Positions 1-5,996 of a stretch of 10,261 nucleotides of DNA are shown here, piece by piece. The notes below the pieces were generated by a model, which was not told the DNA's origin, ran no database searches, and was given only the letters and a program-made list of their open reading frames with translations. Source of the stretch: CAYGZA01 sp964354135 (GTDB taxonomy: Bacteria; Planctomycetota; Planctomycetia; Pirellulales; Thermoguttaceae); NCBI GenBank assembly GCA_964354135.1, contig CAYGZA010000249.1:1-10261 (forward strand), written 5' to 3'. The stretch's first letter is position 1. Each line of letters opens with the position of its first letter. Position numbers and translations under genes: made by a program.

Positions 1-401
1 CGGTTGTTGAACAGGATGATGTTGACGTCCAGGTTGCGGCGGATGCAGTGGATCAGGTGGTTGCCGCCGATGCTCAACCCGTCGCCGTCGCCCGTAATCA
101 CCCAGAGCGACAGGTCCGGCCGGGTAGCCTTCAAGCCGGTGGCGACCGCCGGGGCCCGGCCGTGGATCGAGTGGATTCCGTACGTTTCCAGGTAGTAGGG
201 GAAGCGGCTGGAACAGCCGATCCCGGAAATGAACACCAGCTTTTCCCGCGGGATCCCCAGCGAGGAGAGGACCTTCTTCATCTGCGCCAAGATGGCGTAG
301 TCGCCGCAGCCCGGGCACCAGCGGACGTCCTGGTCGCTGGCGTAGTCGGCGGGCGAGAGCTTTACGGGAGCGGGCTGGGGTGCGGAGGCGTCATTGGACA
401 T
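1..401 (-). CDS. korB: 2-oxoacid:ferredoxin oxidoreductase, beta subunit (partial, 3' end beyond the window)
   Basis: This is the thiamine-diphosphate-binding beta subunit of a cytoplasmic 2-oxoacid:ferredoxin oxidoreductase, which decarboxylates 2-oxoglutarate or pyruvate to the acyl-CoA and reduces ferredoxin. Translation from the ATG at 401 gives 133 complete residues starting MSNDASAP before the edge. Visible motifs are WCPGCGDY (C29, C32) and IGCSSR (C63), matching cysteines that hold the [4Fe-4S] cluster in this family, HGRAPAVATG, and the TPP/Mg motif GDGDGLSIGGNH (104-115) ending in NN at 132-133. The family is usually about 280-350 residues, so more than half is missing. It lies downstream of korA on the same strand, 282 bp away, so the two are probably cotranscribed. 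There is no convincing Shine-Dalgarno before the ATG, and a hairpin-repeat array begins 19 bp upstream. The substrate (2-oxoglutarate or pyruvate) cannot be fixed from this fragment. Confidence 0.95.
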   Translation of the reverse strand, partial: MSNDASAPQPAPVKLSPADYASDQDVRWCPGCGDYAILAQMKKVLSSLGIPREKLVFISGIGCSSRFPYYLETYGIHSIHGRAPAVATGLKATRPDLSLWVITGDGDGLSIGGNHLIHCIRRNLDVNIILFNN

Positions 402-420
402 GGGGCACGTTGGCAGCAAA

Positions 421-559
421 GTAGGACCGGCGTCTCAACGGATTGCAGAGTAGGACCGGCGTCTCAACGGACTGCAAAGTAGGACCGGCGTCTCGACGGA
501 CTGCAAAGTAGGACCGGCGTCTCGCCGGACTGCAAAGTAGGACCGGCGTCTCGCCGGTC
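421..559. repeat. Five tandem 29-bp hairpin repeats between korA and korB
   Basis: Units start at 421, 450, 479, 508 and 537 with an exact 29-bp period. Each begins GTAGGACCGGCGTCTC; the last unit runs into unique sequence after 559. The unit contains an inverted repeat around a TCT loop. Copy 5 is perfect over 8 bp (GACCGGCG at 541-548, CGCCGGTC at 552-559), copy 4 keeps 6 bp, copy 3 has one mismatch (CGACGG) and copies 1 and 2 have two (CAACGG). Units touch head to tail with no spacer, so this is not a CRISPR array. A stub ending GCAAA at 416-420 may be a remnant of a further unit. The function is unknown; the array would lie in the korA-korB intercistronic mRNA. Confidence 0.95.
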
Positions 560-586
560 GACCTCTCCCAAGCGGGTGTGACCGGC

Positions 587-603
587 GGGCGGGACACCCG
601 CCC
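587..603. repeat. Perfect GC-rich hairpin beside the 29-bp array
   Basis: GGGCGGG (587-593) pairs perfectly with CCCGCCC (597-603) around an ACA loop. It has the same plan as the neighbouring repeats, a perfect GC stem around a 3-nt loop. It could be a transcript-end or mRNA-stability structure after korA; neither strand shows a U-tract next to it, so I do not call it an intrinsic terminator. Confidence 0.7.
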
Positions 604-619
604 CACGGACTCGATTGTT

Positions 620-660
620 CTGATTGTTTAAGGATCAGTAGCCGGCGGGCTCGGCCGCCG
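620..660. other. Two weak hairpins just after the korA stop codon
   Basis: CTGAT (620-624) pairs with ATCAG (634-638), and CGGCGG (643-648) pairs with CCGCCG (655-660). On the minus strand these lie about 23-64 nt past the korA stop. No T-run follows the GC stem on that strand, so termination is not supported and read-through into korB remains the simpler reading. Confidence 0.4.
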
Positions 661-683
661 ATGGTTCTATTGTTCTACGAGCG

Positions 684-2564
684 TCAATCTTCTTGTAGCA
701 GCTTCTTGATCCCTTCGATCACTTCCTGAACGGTAAACGGCCGGCCGGCGGTCTTGTTCAGACCGACGGCGTCGACCAGGTATTCGGCGCGGACCAAGCG
801 CAGCAGTTGGCCGCGGTTCAGCTCCGGCACGAGGATCTTGCCGTACTTGCGGAGGACTTCGCCGAGGTTGGCCGGCAACGGGTTGAGGTAGCGGAGGTGC
901 GCGTGGGCGACCGATGCGCCGCGCTCCCAAAGCTGGCGGACCGCGGTGGCCAAAGCCCCGTATGTGCCCCCCCAACCCAGCACCAGAAGCCGGCCGCTCG
1001 GCGGTCCCTCGATTTGCTGCGGCGGAATGTCCGCGGCGATCCCGGCGATCTTGCGGGCCCGCAGCTCGACCATGTGCTGGTGGTTGGCCGGGTCGTAGCT
1101 CACTTCGCCGGTGACGTCCTGCTTCTCCAGGCCGCCGATGCGGTGCATCAGGCCCGGCGTACCCGGCAGGCCCCAAGGCCGTGCAAGCCGCGCGTTCCGC
1201 GCGTACGGGTGAAACGGCCCACTCGGCCCCGCCGGCCCGGGATGCTCGACCGGGATCCGCTCCAACTGGTCCACGGTAGGGATCCGCCAGGGCTCCGAGC
1301 CGTTGGCCACGTAGGCGTCGCTGAGCACCACGACCGGGGTCATGTAGCGAACGGCGATTCGCCAGGCCTCGCGGGCCACGTCGAAACAATCCGCCGGGCT
1401 GGCCGCGGCGAGGACCGGCAGCGGGCATTCGCCGTGGCGGCCGAAGAGGGCCTGGCCGAGGTCGGCCTGCTCGGTCTTGGTGGGGAGGCCGGTGCTGGGG
1501 CCGGCCCGCTGTACGTTGATCACCAGGAGCGGCAATTCGGTCATCACCGCCAGGCCGATCCCTTCGGCCTTGAGCGACATCCCGGGCCCGCTGGTGCCGG
1601 TCACGGCCATCGCCCCGCCGAAGGCGGCCCCGATCACCGAGGTCACCGCCGAGATCTCGTCCTCGGCCTGGAAGGTCCGCACGCCGAAGTTCTTCCGCCT
1701 GGCCAACTCGTGGAGGATGTCGCTGGCCGGCGTGATCGGGTAGCTGCCGTAGAACAGATCGCAGCCGCTGAGCTTCGCCGCCGCGATGAGCCCCCACGCC
1801 AGGGCCTCGTTGCCGGTGATGTTGCGATAGACCCCCGGCGGCAGCCGCGCCGGATCGACCGAATAGCGGTGGGCAAACGCCTCCGTGGTGTCGCCGTAGT
1901 TGAAGCCGGCCATCAGGGCCCGGCGGTTCGCCTCGGCCACGTCCGGCCGCCGCCCGAACTTCTCGACGATGAACCGCAACGTCGGCTCCAAAGGCCGGTC
2001 GTACAGCCAGAAGACGAGGCCCATGGCGAAGAAATTGCGGCACCGGTCCGCCTCCTTGGTACCCAGGCCGAGTTCCTTGACCGCAAGCCGGGTGAGCCGC
2101 GTGATCTCCACGGCGAAGACCTGGTAACCGCTCAGGCTGCCGTCCTCCAGGGGGTTGGTTTTACAGTCGGCCATCTGGAGGTCGCGAGGGGTGAAGCTGT
2201 CGCTGTCGACAATCAAGATCCCGCCGGAAACCAAGTCCCCGAGGTTGGTCGCCAGCGCCGCCGGGTTCATCGCCACCATCGCGTCGACCTGGTCGCCCGG
2301 GGTGAAGATCTTGCGGCTGGCAAAATGGATCTGGAATCCGCTGACCCCCGCCTTGGTCCCCCGCGGGGCGCGGATTTCGGCCGGATAGTCCGGGAAGGTG
2401 GCCACGTCGTTGCCTACCCGGGCCGACGTGCTTGTCAACTGCATCCCGGCCAGTTGCATCCCGTCACCCGAATCGCCGCAGAACCGGACCGTGGCGGCAC
2501 CCAGGTCGATCGACGGCTTGACTGGCGCCGTCGCCGTCATCGTGTTCGCTTGCTCAGGACTCAT
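684..2564 (-). CDS. korA: 2-oxoacid:ferredoxin oxidoreductase, fused gamma-alpha subunit
   Basis: This 626-residue cytoplasmic subunit joins the gamma domain to the alpha pyrimidine-binding domain of a 2-oxoacid:acceptor oxidoreductase; with KorB it makes acyl-CoA and reduced ferredoxin from a 2-oxoacid and CoA. The gamma domain (about residues 25-215) opens with GDSGDGMQLAG (30-40). The alpha domain (from about 248) carries YPITPAS (275-281), the substrate-contact loop of the family, then GTSGPGMSLK and GPSTGLPTKTEQADL (355-369). The C-terminal domain contains LGWGGTYGAL (529-538) and a conserved-looking PELNRGQL (580-587). Length fits the fused gamma-alpha type (about 570-630). The ATG at 2564 is preceded by GGAG with 6-7 nt spacing, supporting this start. 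Motifs favour the 2-oxoglutarate/KorA group, but substrate choice is not proven by sequence. Confidence 0.96.
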   Translation of the reverse strand: MSPEQANTMTATAPVKPSIDLGAATVRFCGDSGDGMQLAGMQLTSTSARVGNDVATFPDYPAEIRAPRGTKAGVSGFQIHFASRKIFTPGDQVDAMVAMNPAALATNLGDLVSGGILIVDSDSFTPRDLQMADCKTNPLEDGSLSGYQVFAVEITRLTRLAVKELGLGTKEADRCRNFFAMGLVFWLYDRPLEPTLRFIVEKFGRRPDVAEANRRALMAGFNYGDTTEAFAHRYSVDPARLPPGVYRNITGNEALAWGLIAAAKLSGCDLFYGSYPITPASDILHELARRKNFGVRTFQAEDEISAVTSVIGAAFGGAMAVTGTSGPGMSLKAEGIGLAVMTELPLLVINVQRAGPSTGLPTKTEQADLGQALFGRHGECPLPVLAAASPADCFDVAREAWRIAVRYMTPVVVLSDAYVANGSEPWRIPTVDQLERIPVEHPGPAGPSGPFHPYARNARLARPWGLPGTPGLMHRIGGLEKQDVTGEVSYDPANHQHMVELRARKIAGIAADIPPQQIEGPPSGRLLVLGWGGTYGALATAVRQLWERGASVAHAHLRYLNPLPANLGEVLRKYGKILVPELNRGQLLRLVRAEYLVDAVGLNKTAGRPFTVQEVIEGIKKLLQED

Positions 2565-2700
2565 GTAATTCTCCGCTTAAGCCCCTCCTGTTCCTGGCGG
2601 CAGGCTTGCTGACCGGGGGTAAGTTGTACACCCTGGCAGGGAAATGGGCCACCACCCAAGGAATCACGCCCGCCCTCGGCAGGCACTCTCAGGGGCCCAT

Positions 2701-2743
2701 GCTCTTGTGTGGGCGAGATGTCCATCTTGCGCGGGACAAGAGC
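2701..2743. repeat. Composite imperfect inverted repeat (43 bp)
   Basis: The outer arms GCTCTTGT (2701-2708) and ACAAGAGC (2736-2743) are perfect complements. Nested inside, 2713-2719 pairs with 2724-2730 (GCGAGAT against ATCTTGC) with one G-U wobble on the plus strand. The layout resembles a repetitive extragenic palindrome or small non-coding repeat. No transposase or target duplication is visible. Confidence 0.65.
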
Positions 2744-2758
2744 CGGCGTCCGACGGAC
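2743..2758. repeat. Diverged single copy of the korA-korB hairpin
   Basis: CCGGCGTCCGACGGAC matches the core of array copy 3 (CCGGCGTCTCGACGGAC) apart from one missing base in the loop. It abuts the end of the composite inverted repeat, so the two may be parts of one mosaic extragenic element. With so short a match in GC-rich DNA, chance cannot be excluded. Confidence 0.5.
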
Positions 2759-2856
2759 CCACACCCTCCCGAAATCACGCGGTGCCATTAGAAGTGTATG
2801 CGTTCCCCTTCGCGCAGTGAATCGCCAATGCCGCAAGGGAGATTACGGCCCGGACT

Positions 2857-3702
2857 TCAGCTTTCCGGCTTCGGCGGTCCGTAGAATCGCGTCAGATCGA
2901 TGCCGACGCGGGATTCCTCTTCCACCAGCCGGATCCGCGTCTCCAGGCGGTCCAGGCGCCGCAGGAGGGTCTGGATCTGCTGGGCCTCAGAGACGTACGG
3001 CCGCTGCCGGGGCACCGGGGGATAGCCGAGGTGCCGGGCCAGTGCCGAGAAGAGAAACAGGGGGTCCTTGCGGCGGTTCGCCAGGGCGATCTTCCCCTCT
3101 TTCTCGCCGAAGAGGATCGGTTTCTCCGGCTCGCCCCGCAAGTTGCGGAAATGTTCGCTGCGGACGTAAATCATGTCCGCAATGTCGACGATCCCCACCT
3201 GCCGACGGACCGTAAGGACCCACTGCCGCCAGGCGTCGTCGTATGCCGGGTCGGCGGCCATAGCGTCCAGCCCGCGGTCGTAGCCCAGGCGGTTCCGGCA
3301 AAGGGTCTCGAACTGATAAAGGAAGATCCCTTGGAGCGAGCCGCCTTTGGCCCGGTATTCCGCTTCCTTTTCGAGGATCTCCAGGGCGATGCGGAAATCG
3401 AAGCGGCCGGCGTGCTTCTCCGCTTCGCAGACCACGTAGGTCTGGAAGGGAGTGAAGTAGTGCTTCAGCCGGGCCATGGCGGTGCCGAATCCGCCCGTCA
3501 GGCGGAGCTCGCTCGCCATGAAGTCCAGCGCCATCGGGAGCTTCGTCGTCGAGAGAATCTCCTGCTTGATGCCCGCCAAGAGTTCCTGCGACGACATCCC
3601 CTCCTGCATCCGCTCGCGGAACGTGCGGAAAAAGTATGCCTGCTCGATGTGCTCCTCGCGGTCGAGCGCCATGATTCCGTCCGGAGTCCTGAACCCCTCC
3701 AT
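2857..3702 (-). CDS. Conserved-looking hypothetical helical protein with C-terminal coiled coil
   Basis: I do not recognise a named family. From the ATG at 3702 the product is 281 residues, with no signal peptide or membrane segment, so it is probably cytosolic. It is rich in charged helix-forming residues: an acidic/basic N-terminal stretch (DREEHIEQAYFFRTFRERM, 14-32), a middle region with GGFGTAMARLKHYFTPFQ (70-87), and a C-terminal coiled coil (about 238-264) of L/I-spaced heptads. The composition is that of a real protein, unlike the low-complexity Arg/Pro/Gly shadows in other frames. The reading frame stays open to a GTG at 3816, but those 38 extra residues are Arg/Cys/Ser-rich and unlike the rest. 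ATG 3672 (MALDREEH) is an alternative start; no start has a strong Shine-Dalgarno. It precedes korA by 292 bp on the same strand; a functional link is only possible. Confidence 0.8.
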   Translation of the reverse strand: MEGFRTPDGIMALDREEHIEQAYFFRTFRERMQEGMSSQELLAGIKQEILSTTKLPMALDFMASELRLTGGFGTAMARLKHYFTPFQTYVVCEAEKHAGRFDFRIALEILEKEAEYRAKGGSLQGIFLYQFETLCRNRLGYDRGLDAMAADPAYDDAWRQWVLTVRRQVGIVDIADMIYVRSEHFRNLRGEPEKPILFGEKEGKIALANRRKDPLFLFSALARHLGYPPVPRQRPYVSEAQQIQTLLRRLDRLETRIRLVEEESRVGIDLTRFYGPPKPES

Positions 3703-3990
3703 CAGGCGATTGTACCTTGCCGATCCTCGGCTGGGCCAGGAGGAGCGGCAAGATGTCTGCGTTCGGCAACCTAGCCCGCCGCAGCGCGCAAAAAAAGGGG
3801 GCCTGTGACGAGCCACATTCCACAGTGGCTTGACCGGGCAGCAAGGGCAAGGTAACCACCCGATCCCTATTCGTCAGAGGCCCCACGGGCCAGCCTTTGT
3901 CCATCCGACCTGCCCCAGCCGGACGTCTTCCTTAGGAGCACACCTCGTGCCAAACGCCCTCTACGCCCGAGGCCGGTCTAACGGAACGGC

Positions 3991-4005
3991 TGTAAAGTAT
4001 TTACA
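3991..4005. promoter_or_regulatory. Perfect AT-rich palindrome, candidate operator
   Basis: TGTAAAGTATTTACA is a perfect 6-bp inverted repeat with a 3-bp centre. It sits in a short AT-rich island (about 3990-4030) within otherwise GC-rich DNA, between two divergent genes and about 85 bp before the extended -10 of the plus-strand operon. The form suits a dimeric regulator. I cannot assign a regulator family. Confidence 0.45.
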
Positions 4006-4087
4006 TAAAAGGACTTGTGTTTTCTGAAATAGCCGCCGGGCAATCGCGGTTTCCCTTCGGCACGGCTCGCCCGGTGTTGTGCTATTC

Positions 4088-4096
4088 TGCTACAAT
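4088..4096 (+). promoter_or_regulatory. Extended -10 promoter for the lipid kinase operon
   Basis: TGC directly before TACAAT (4091-4096) makes an extended -10 element with 5 of 6 matches to TATAAT. No good -35 lies 17 bp upstream, which extended -10 promoters tolerate. Transcription would begin near 4103 and leave a leader of about 64 nt before the GTG at 4167. Confidence 0.5.
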
Positions 4097-4106
4097 TGCG
4101 GCGGTT

Positions 4107-4146
4107 CGGCGCGGCAGCGCCGGTCGATCCCCCTGCGGAAGCAGGG
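4107..4146 (+). other. Two tandem hairpins in the kinase mRNA leader
   Basis: CGGCGC (4107-4112) pairs with GCGCCG (4117-4122) around GGCA. CCCTGC (4131-4136) pairs with GCAGGG (4141-4146) around GGAA, a GNRA-type tetraloop. Both stems are perfect 6-mers. They fill most of the predicted leader, starting a few bases after the predicted transcription start and ending 8 nt before the GAGG ribosome-binding site. They may stabilise the mRNA or tune translation. Confidence 0.5.
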
Positions 4147-4166
4147 TTAAGCCTGAGGTCGTCATA

Positions 4167-5132
4167 GTGTCCACCCCTCCGTCGCCAGTGCTCGCGGAAG
4201 CCGACTCCGTTCTGATCCTGGTTAACCCAGTGGCCGGGAGAAGACCGGCAGGCCGGAAAATCGACCGGTTGGCCAGGATGTTGCGGACCAGAAAGGGGTA
4301 TGCCGTCGAGATCACCACCGATCTGGTGGGGGCTTGTCGCCAGGCCAACCAGCAGTACGCCGCAGGGCGACTCCGGGCCTTCTTGGCGGCTGGGGGGGAC
4401 GGCACGATCTCGGAGGTGGCCAATCGCACCGACCCGGGCGTCCCCCTGGCGTTCTTCCCGGCGGGCACGAGCAATCTGGTCGCCCGGCACCTGCGATTGA
4501 GGGCGTCCCCCGATCTCCTCTATGAGACCATCGCGGCGGGCAAACTGAAGCGGCTGGACGCGGGCAGGGCCTCGGGCCGGCTGTTCGTGGCGATGGCTAG
4601 TTGCGGATTCGACGCCGAGGTGGTTCGCCAAGTCCACAGCCACCGCCAAGGGGGCCGCCGAGGGTCCCTCGGCTATTGGGGTTACGTCAAACCGATCCTG
4701 GGGTGCATCCGTAGTTACGAGTATCCGGAGATGCGGGTATATTGTGACGGATCGTGCGAGGGCCCCGCGGTCGATCCCACCGAGGCGATTCGCGCCCGGT
4801 GGGTGTTTTCGATGAACCTGCCGAAGTACGGTTGGGGACTCCCGCTGGCCCCCTGGGCGAGCCAAACGGACGGGCTACTGGACCTTTGCACGCTTGGCCA
4901 CGGCTCGCTGCCGATGGGCCTGTACTACGTGGCGGTGATCCACCTTGGCATCCACCGGCAATTGGCCGACTGCACGACGCGGCGGGTGCGTCGGCTGCGG
5001 ATTACGGCCGAGGCGGAAGTCCGGTACCAGTTGGACGGGGATCCGGCGGGCGTCCTGCCGGTGGACATCGAGGTGCTGCCCGGCCGGCTCAGCGTGCTCG
5101 TGCCGCCAGGTCGATCCGCCTCCCCGCGGTAG
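4167..5132 (+). CDS. Lipid kinase of the diacylglycerol kinase (YegS/BmrU-like) family
   Basis: The product is predicted to transfer phosphate from ATP to a membrane lipid such as diacylglycerol or another lipid alcohol, acting at the inner face of the membrane. From the GTG at 4167 it has 321 residues, the normal family length. Family motifs are NPVAG (20-24), the nucleotide-binding GGDGT (76-80), PAGTSNLVARH (98-108; most relatives read GT.N..A), SQTDGLLDL (232-240) and QLDGDP (288-293). There is no signal peptide or transmembrane helix. The frame stays open back to an ATG at 4017, but that extension lacks family similarity and the extended -10 promoter lies inside it, while GTG 4167 has GAGG 8 nt upstream. 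kdsA follows after 33 bp, so they probably share a transcript. The exact lipid substrate cannot be told from sequence. Confidence 0.9.
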   Translation: MSTPPSPVLAEADSVLILVNPVAGRRPAGRKIDRLARMLRTRKGYAVEITTDLVGACRQANQQYAAGRLRAFLAAGGDGTISEVANRTDPGVPLAFFPAGTSNLVARHLRLRASPDLLYETIAAGKLKRLDAGRASGRLFVAMASCGFDAEVVRQVHSHRQGGRRGSLGYWGYVKPILGCIRSYEYPEMRVYCDGSCEGPAVDPTEAIRARWVFSMNLPKYGWGLPLAPWASQTDGLLDLCTLGHGSLPMGLYYVAVIHLGIHRQLADCTTRRVRRLRITAEAEVRYQLDGDPAGVLPVDIEVLPGRLSVLVPPGRSASPR

Positions 5133-5165
5133 GAGCTACGCAAACGATTCGAGGATTCTTCTCGC

Positions 5166-5996
5166 GTGCCTGAAAACCCTGCCACCATCGGTCCCTATTG
5201 CTGCGGCGCCGGCCAGCCGCTTCTGGTGATTGCCGGCCCCTGCGTCTTGGAGGACGAAGCGCTGGCCTTGGCGATTGCTGAGCGGCTGAAGCAGATTGCG
5301 GCGGGGCTGCCGATCCAAATGGTTTTCAAGGCATCGTTCGACAAGGCCAACCGCACGAGCGTCCAGTCGTACCGCGGACCGGGACTGGAGAAGGGTTTGG
5401 CGATGTTGCGGCGGGTCAAAGAAGCGACTGGGCTGCCGGTCACCACCGACATCCACGAGACCCATCAGGCCGCACCGGCGGCCGGGGTGTGCGACATGCT
5501 GCAAATCCCCGCTTTTCTCGCCCGACAGACCGATCTCTTGGCGGCCGCCGCCCGAACGGGCCGGGCTGTACACGTCAAGAAGGGCCAGTTCATGGCCCCG
5601 GCCGACATGCAGCACGTGATCGCCAAGCTCGATGCCTTCGGCTGCCGGAATGTCGTGCTCTGCGAGCGGGGGACGTTTTTCGGCTACGGGCGGCTGGTGA
5701 ACGACATGCGATCGATCCCCCAAATGCAGGCCCTCGGCGTGCCGGTCGTTTTCGACGCTACGCACAGCGTCCAGGAGCCGGGCGGTCTGGGCGCGGCCAC
5801 CGGAGGCAACCGGGCGATGGTCGAGCCGCTTGCCCGGGCCGCCGTGGCCATCGGCGCCGACGGCCTCTTCTTCGAGACCCATCCCGCGCCCGATGCTGCC
5901 CCCAGCGACGGGCCCAACATGGTACCCTTGGATCAATTCGGCCCCATGCTGGCGCGCCTGGTGGCCATTCGCCAAACGGTGGAGACCCTCGCGTGA
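5166..5996 (+). CDS. kdsA: 3-deoxy-D-manno-octulosonate 8-phosphate synthase, metal-dependent class
   Basis: This cytoplasmic aldolase-type enzyme joins phosphoenolpyruvate and arabinose 5-phosphate to make Kdo 8-phosphate, the precursor of the Kdo sugar of lipopolysaccharide. The 276 residues match the family length. Motifs in order: IAGPCVLE (22-29), FKASFDKANRTS (54-65), YRGPGLEKG (69-77), TDIHE (94-98), IPAFLARQTDL (114-124), KKGQF (138-142), CERGTFFGYG (166-175), FDATHSVQ (196-203), FFETHP (235-240) and SDGPNM (247-252). C26, H200, E237 and D248 have the same spacing (174, 37, 11) as the metal ligands C11, H185, E222 and D233 that I recall for the Aquifex aeolicus enzyme, so this should be the metal-dependent class, unlike E. 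coli KdsA with Asn at the Cys position. The GTG start at 5166 has GAGG 11 nt upstream. Its stop overlaps the next gene's start. Confidence 0.96.
   Translation: MPENPATIGPYCCGAGQPLLVIAGPCVLEDEALALAIAERLKQIAAGLPIQMVFKASFDKANRTSVQSYRGPGLEKGLAMLRRVKEATGLPVTTDIHETHQAAPAAGVCDMLQIPAFLARQTDLLAAAARTGRAVHVKKGQFMAPADMQHVIAKLDAFGCRNVVLCERGTFFGYGRLVNDMRSIPQMQALGVPVVFDATHSVQEPGGLGAATGGNRAMVEPLARAAVAIGADGLFFETHPAPDAAPSDGPNMVPLDQFGPMLARLVAIRQTVETLA

Larger units (their letters stand above)
2565..2856. other. Spacer upstream of korA holding palindromes
   Basis: No credible gene is seen in these 292 bp. The spacer contains a composite inverted repeat at 2701-2743, a diverged copy of the korA-korB hairpin at 2743-2758, and the small palindrome CCCTG-G-CAGGG at 2631-2641. 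On the minus strand the latter lies 2 bp before TACAAC, a possible -10 for korA, but the -35 position is poor, so this promoter is only a suggestion. No intrinsic terminator is evident for the gene ending at 2857. Confidence 0.6.
3703..4166. other. Divergent intergenic region
   Basis: This 464-bp stretch separates the minus-strand hypothetical gene from the plus-strand lipid kinase operon. I see no convincing gene or tRNA in it. It contains a hairpin at 3811-3830 (AGCCAC with GTGGCT, 8-nt loop) next to a run of seven A at 3790-3796, a small GGCCC-CAC-GGGCC hairpin at 3879-3891, an AT-rich palindrome at 3991-4005, and the promoter and structured leader of the kinase gene. TACAAT on the minus strand (3709-3714) ends 6 nt before the ATG at 3702; if used as a -10 the transcript would be nearly leaderless, but no matching -35 is seen. 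Confidence 0.6.

Noticed and set aside
421..559. CRISPR array
   Set aside because: The 29-bp units are contiguous with no unique spacers and carry graded mutations, and no cas gene is present.
391..606. 71-residue minus-strand frame with repeated ETPVLLC and RRRSYF words
   Set aside because: It is only the translation of the 29-bp repeats, whose length is not a multiple of three; no start or family support.
667..2043. 458-residue minus-strand frame overlapping korA
   Set aside because: It is an alternative frame of korA rich in Arg, Pro and Gly with no recognisable motif.
807..2612. 601-residue open frame on the plus strand opposite korA
   Set aside because: It is antisense to a gene with unmistakable family motifs. 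Its translation is Arg/His/Gly/Val-rich without domains, the usual shadow in GC-rich coding DNA.
3790..3830. Minus-strand terminator or attenuator (hairpin then T-run)
   Set aside because: The hairpin at 3811-3830 and the T-run at 3790-3796 are separated by 14 nt, too far for a classical terminator, and it would lie in front of a gene rather than behind one.
2987..3904. 305-residue minus-strand frame starting upstream of the hypothetical gene
   Set aside because: After its first residues it runs in the wrong frame through 2857-3702 and becomes Arg/Pro/Gly-rich. The other frame has a much more protein-like composition.
4017..4166. N-terminal extension of the lipid kinase to ATG 4017
   Set aside because: The 50 extra residues lack family similarity, and a good promoter and structured leader lie inside them; GTG 4167 has a proper ribosome-binding site.
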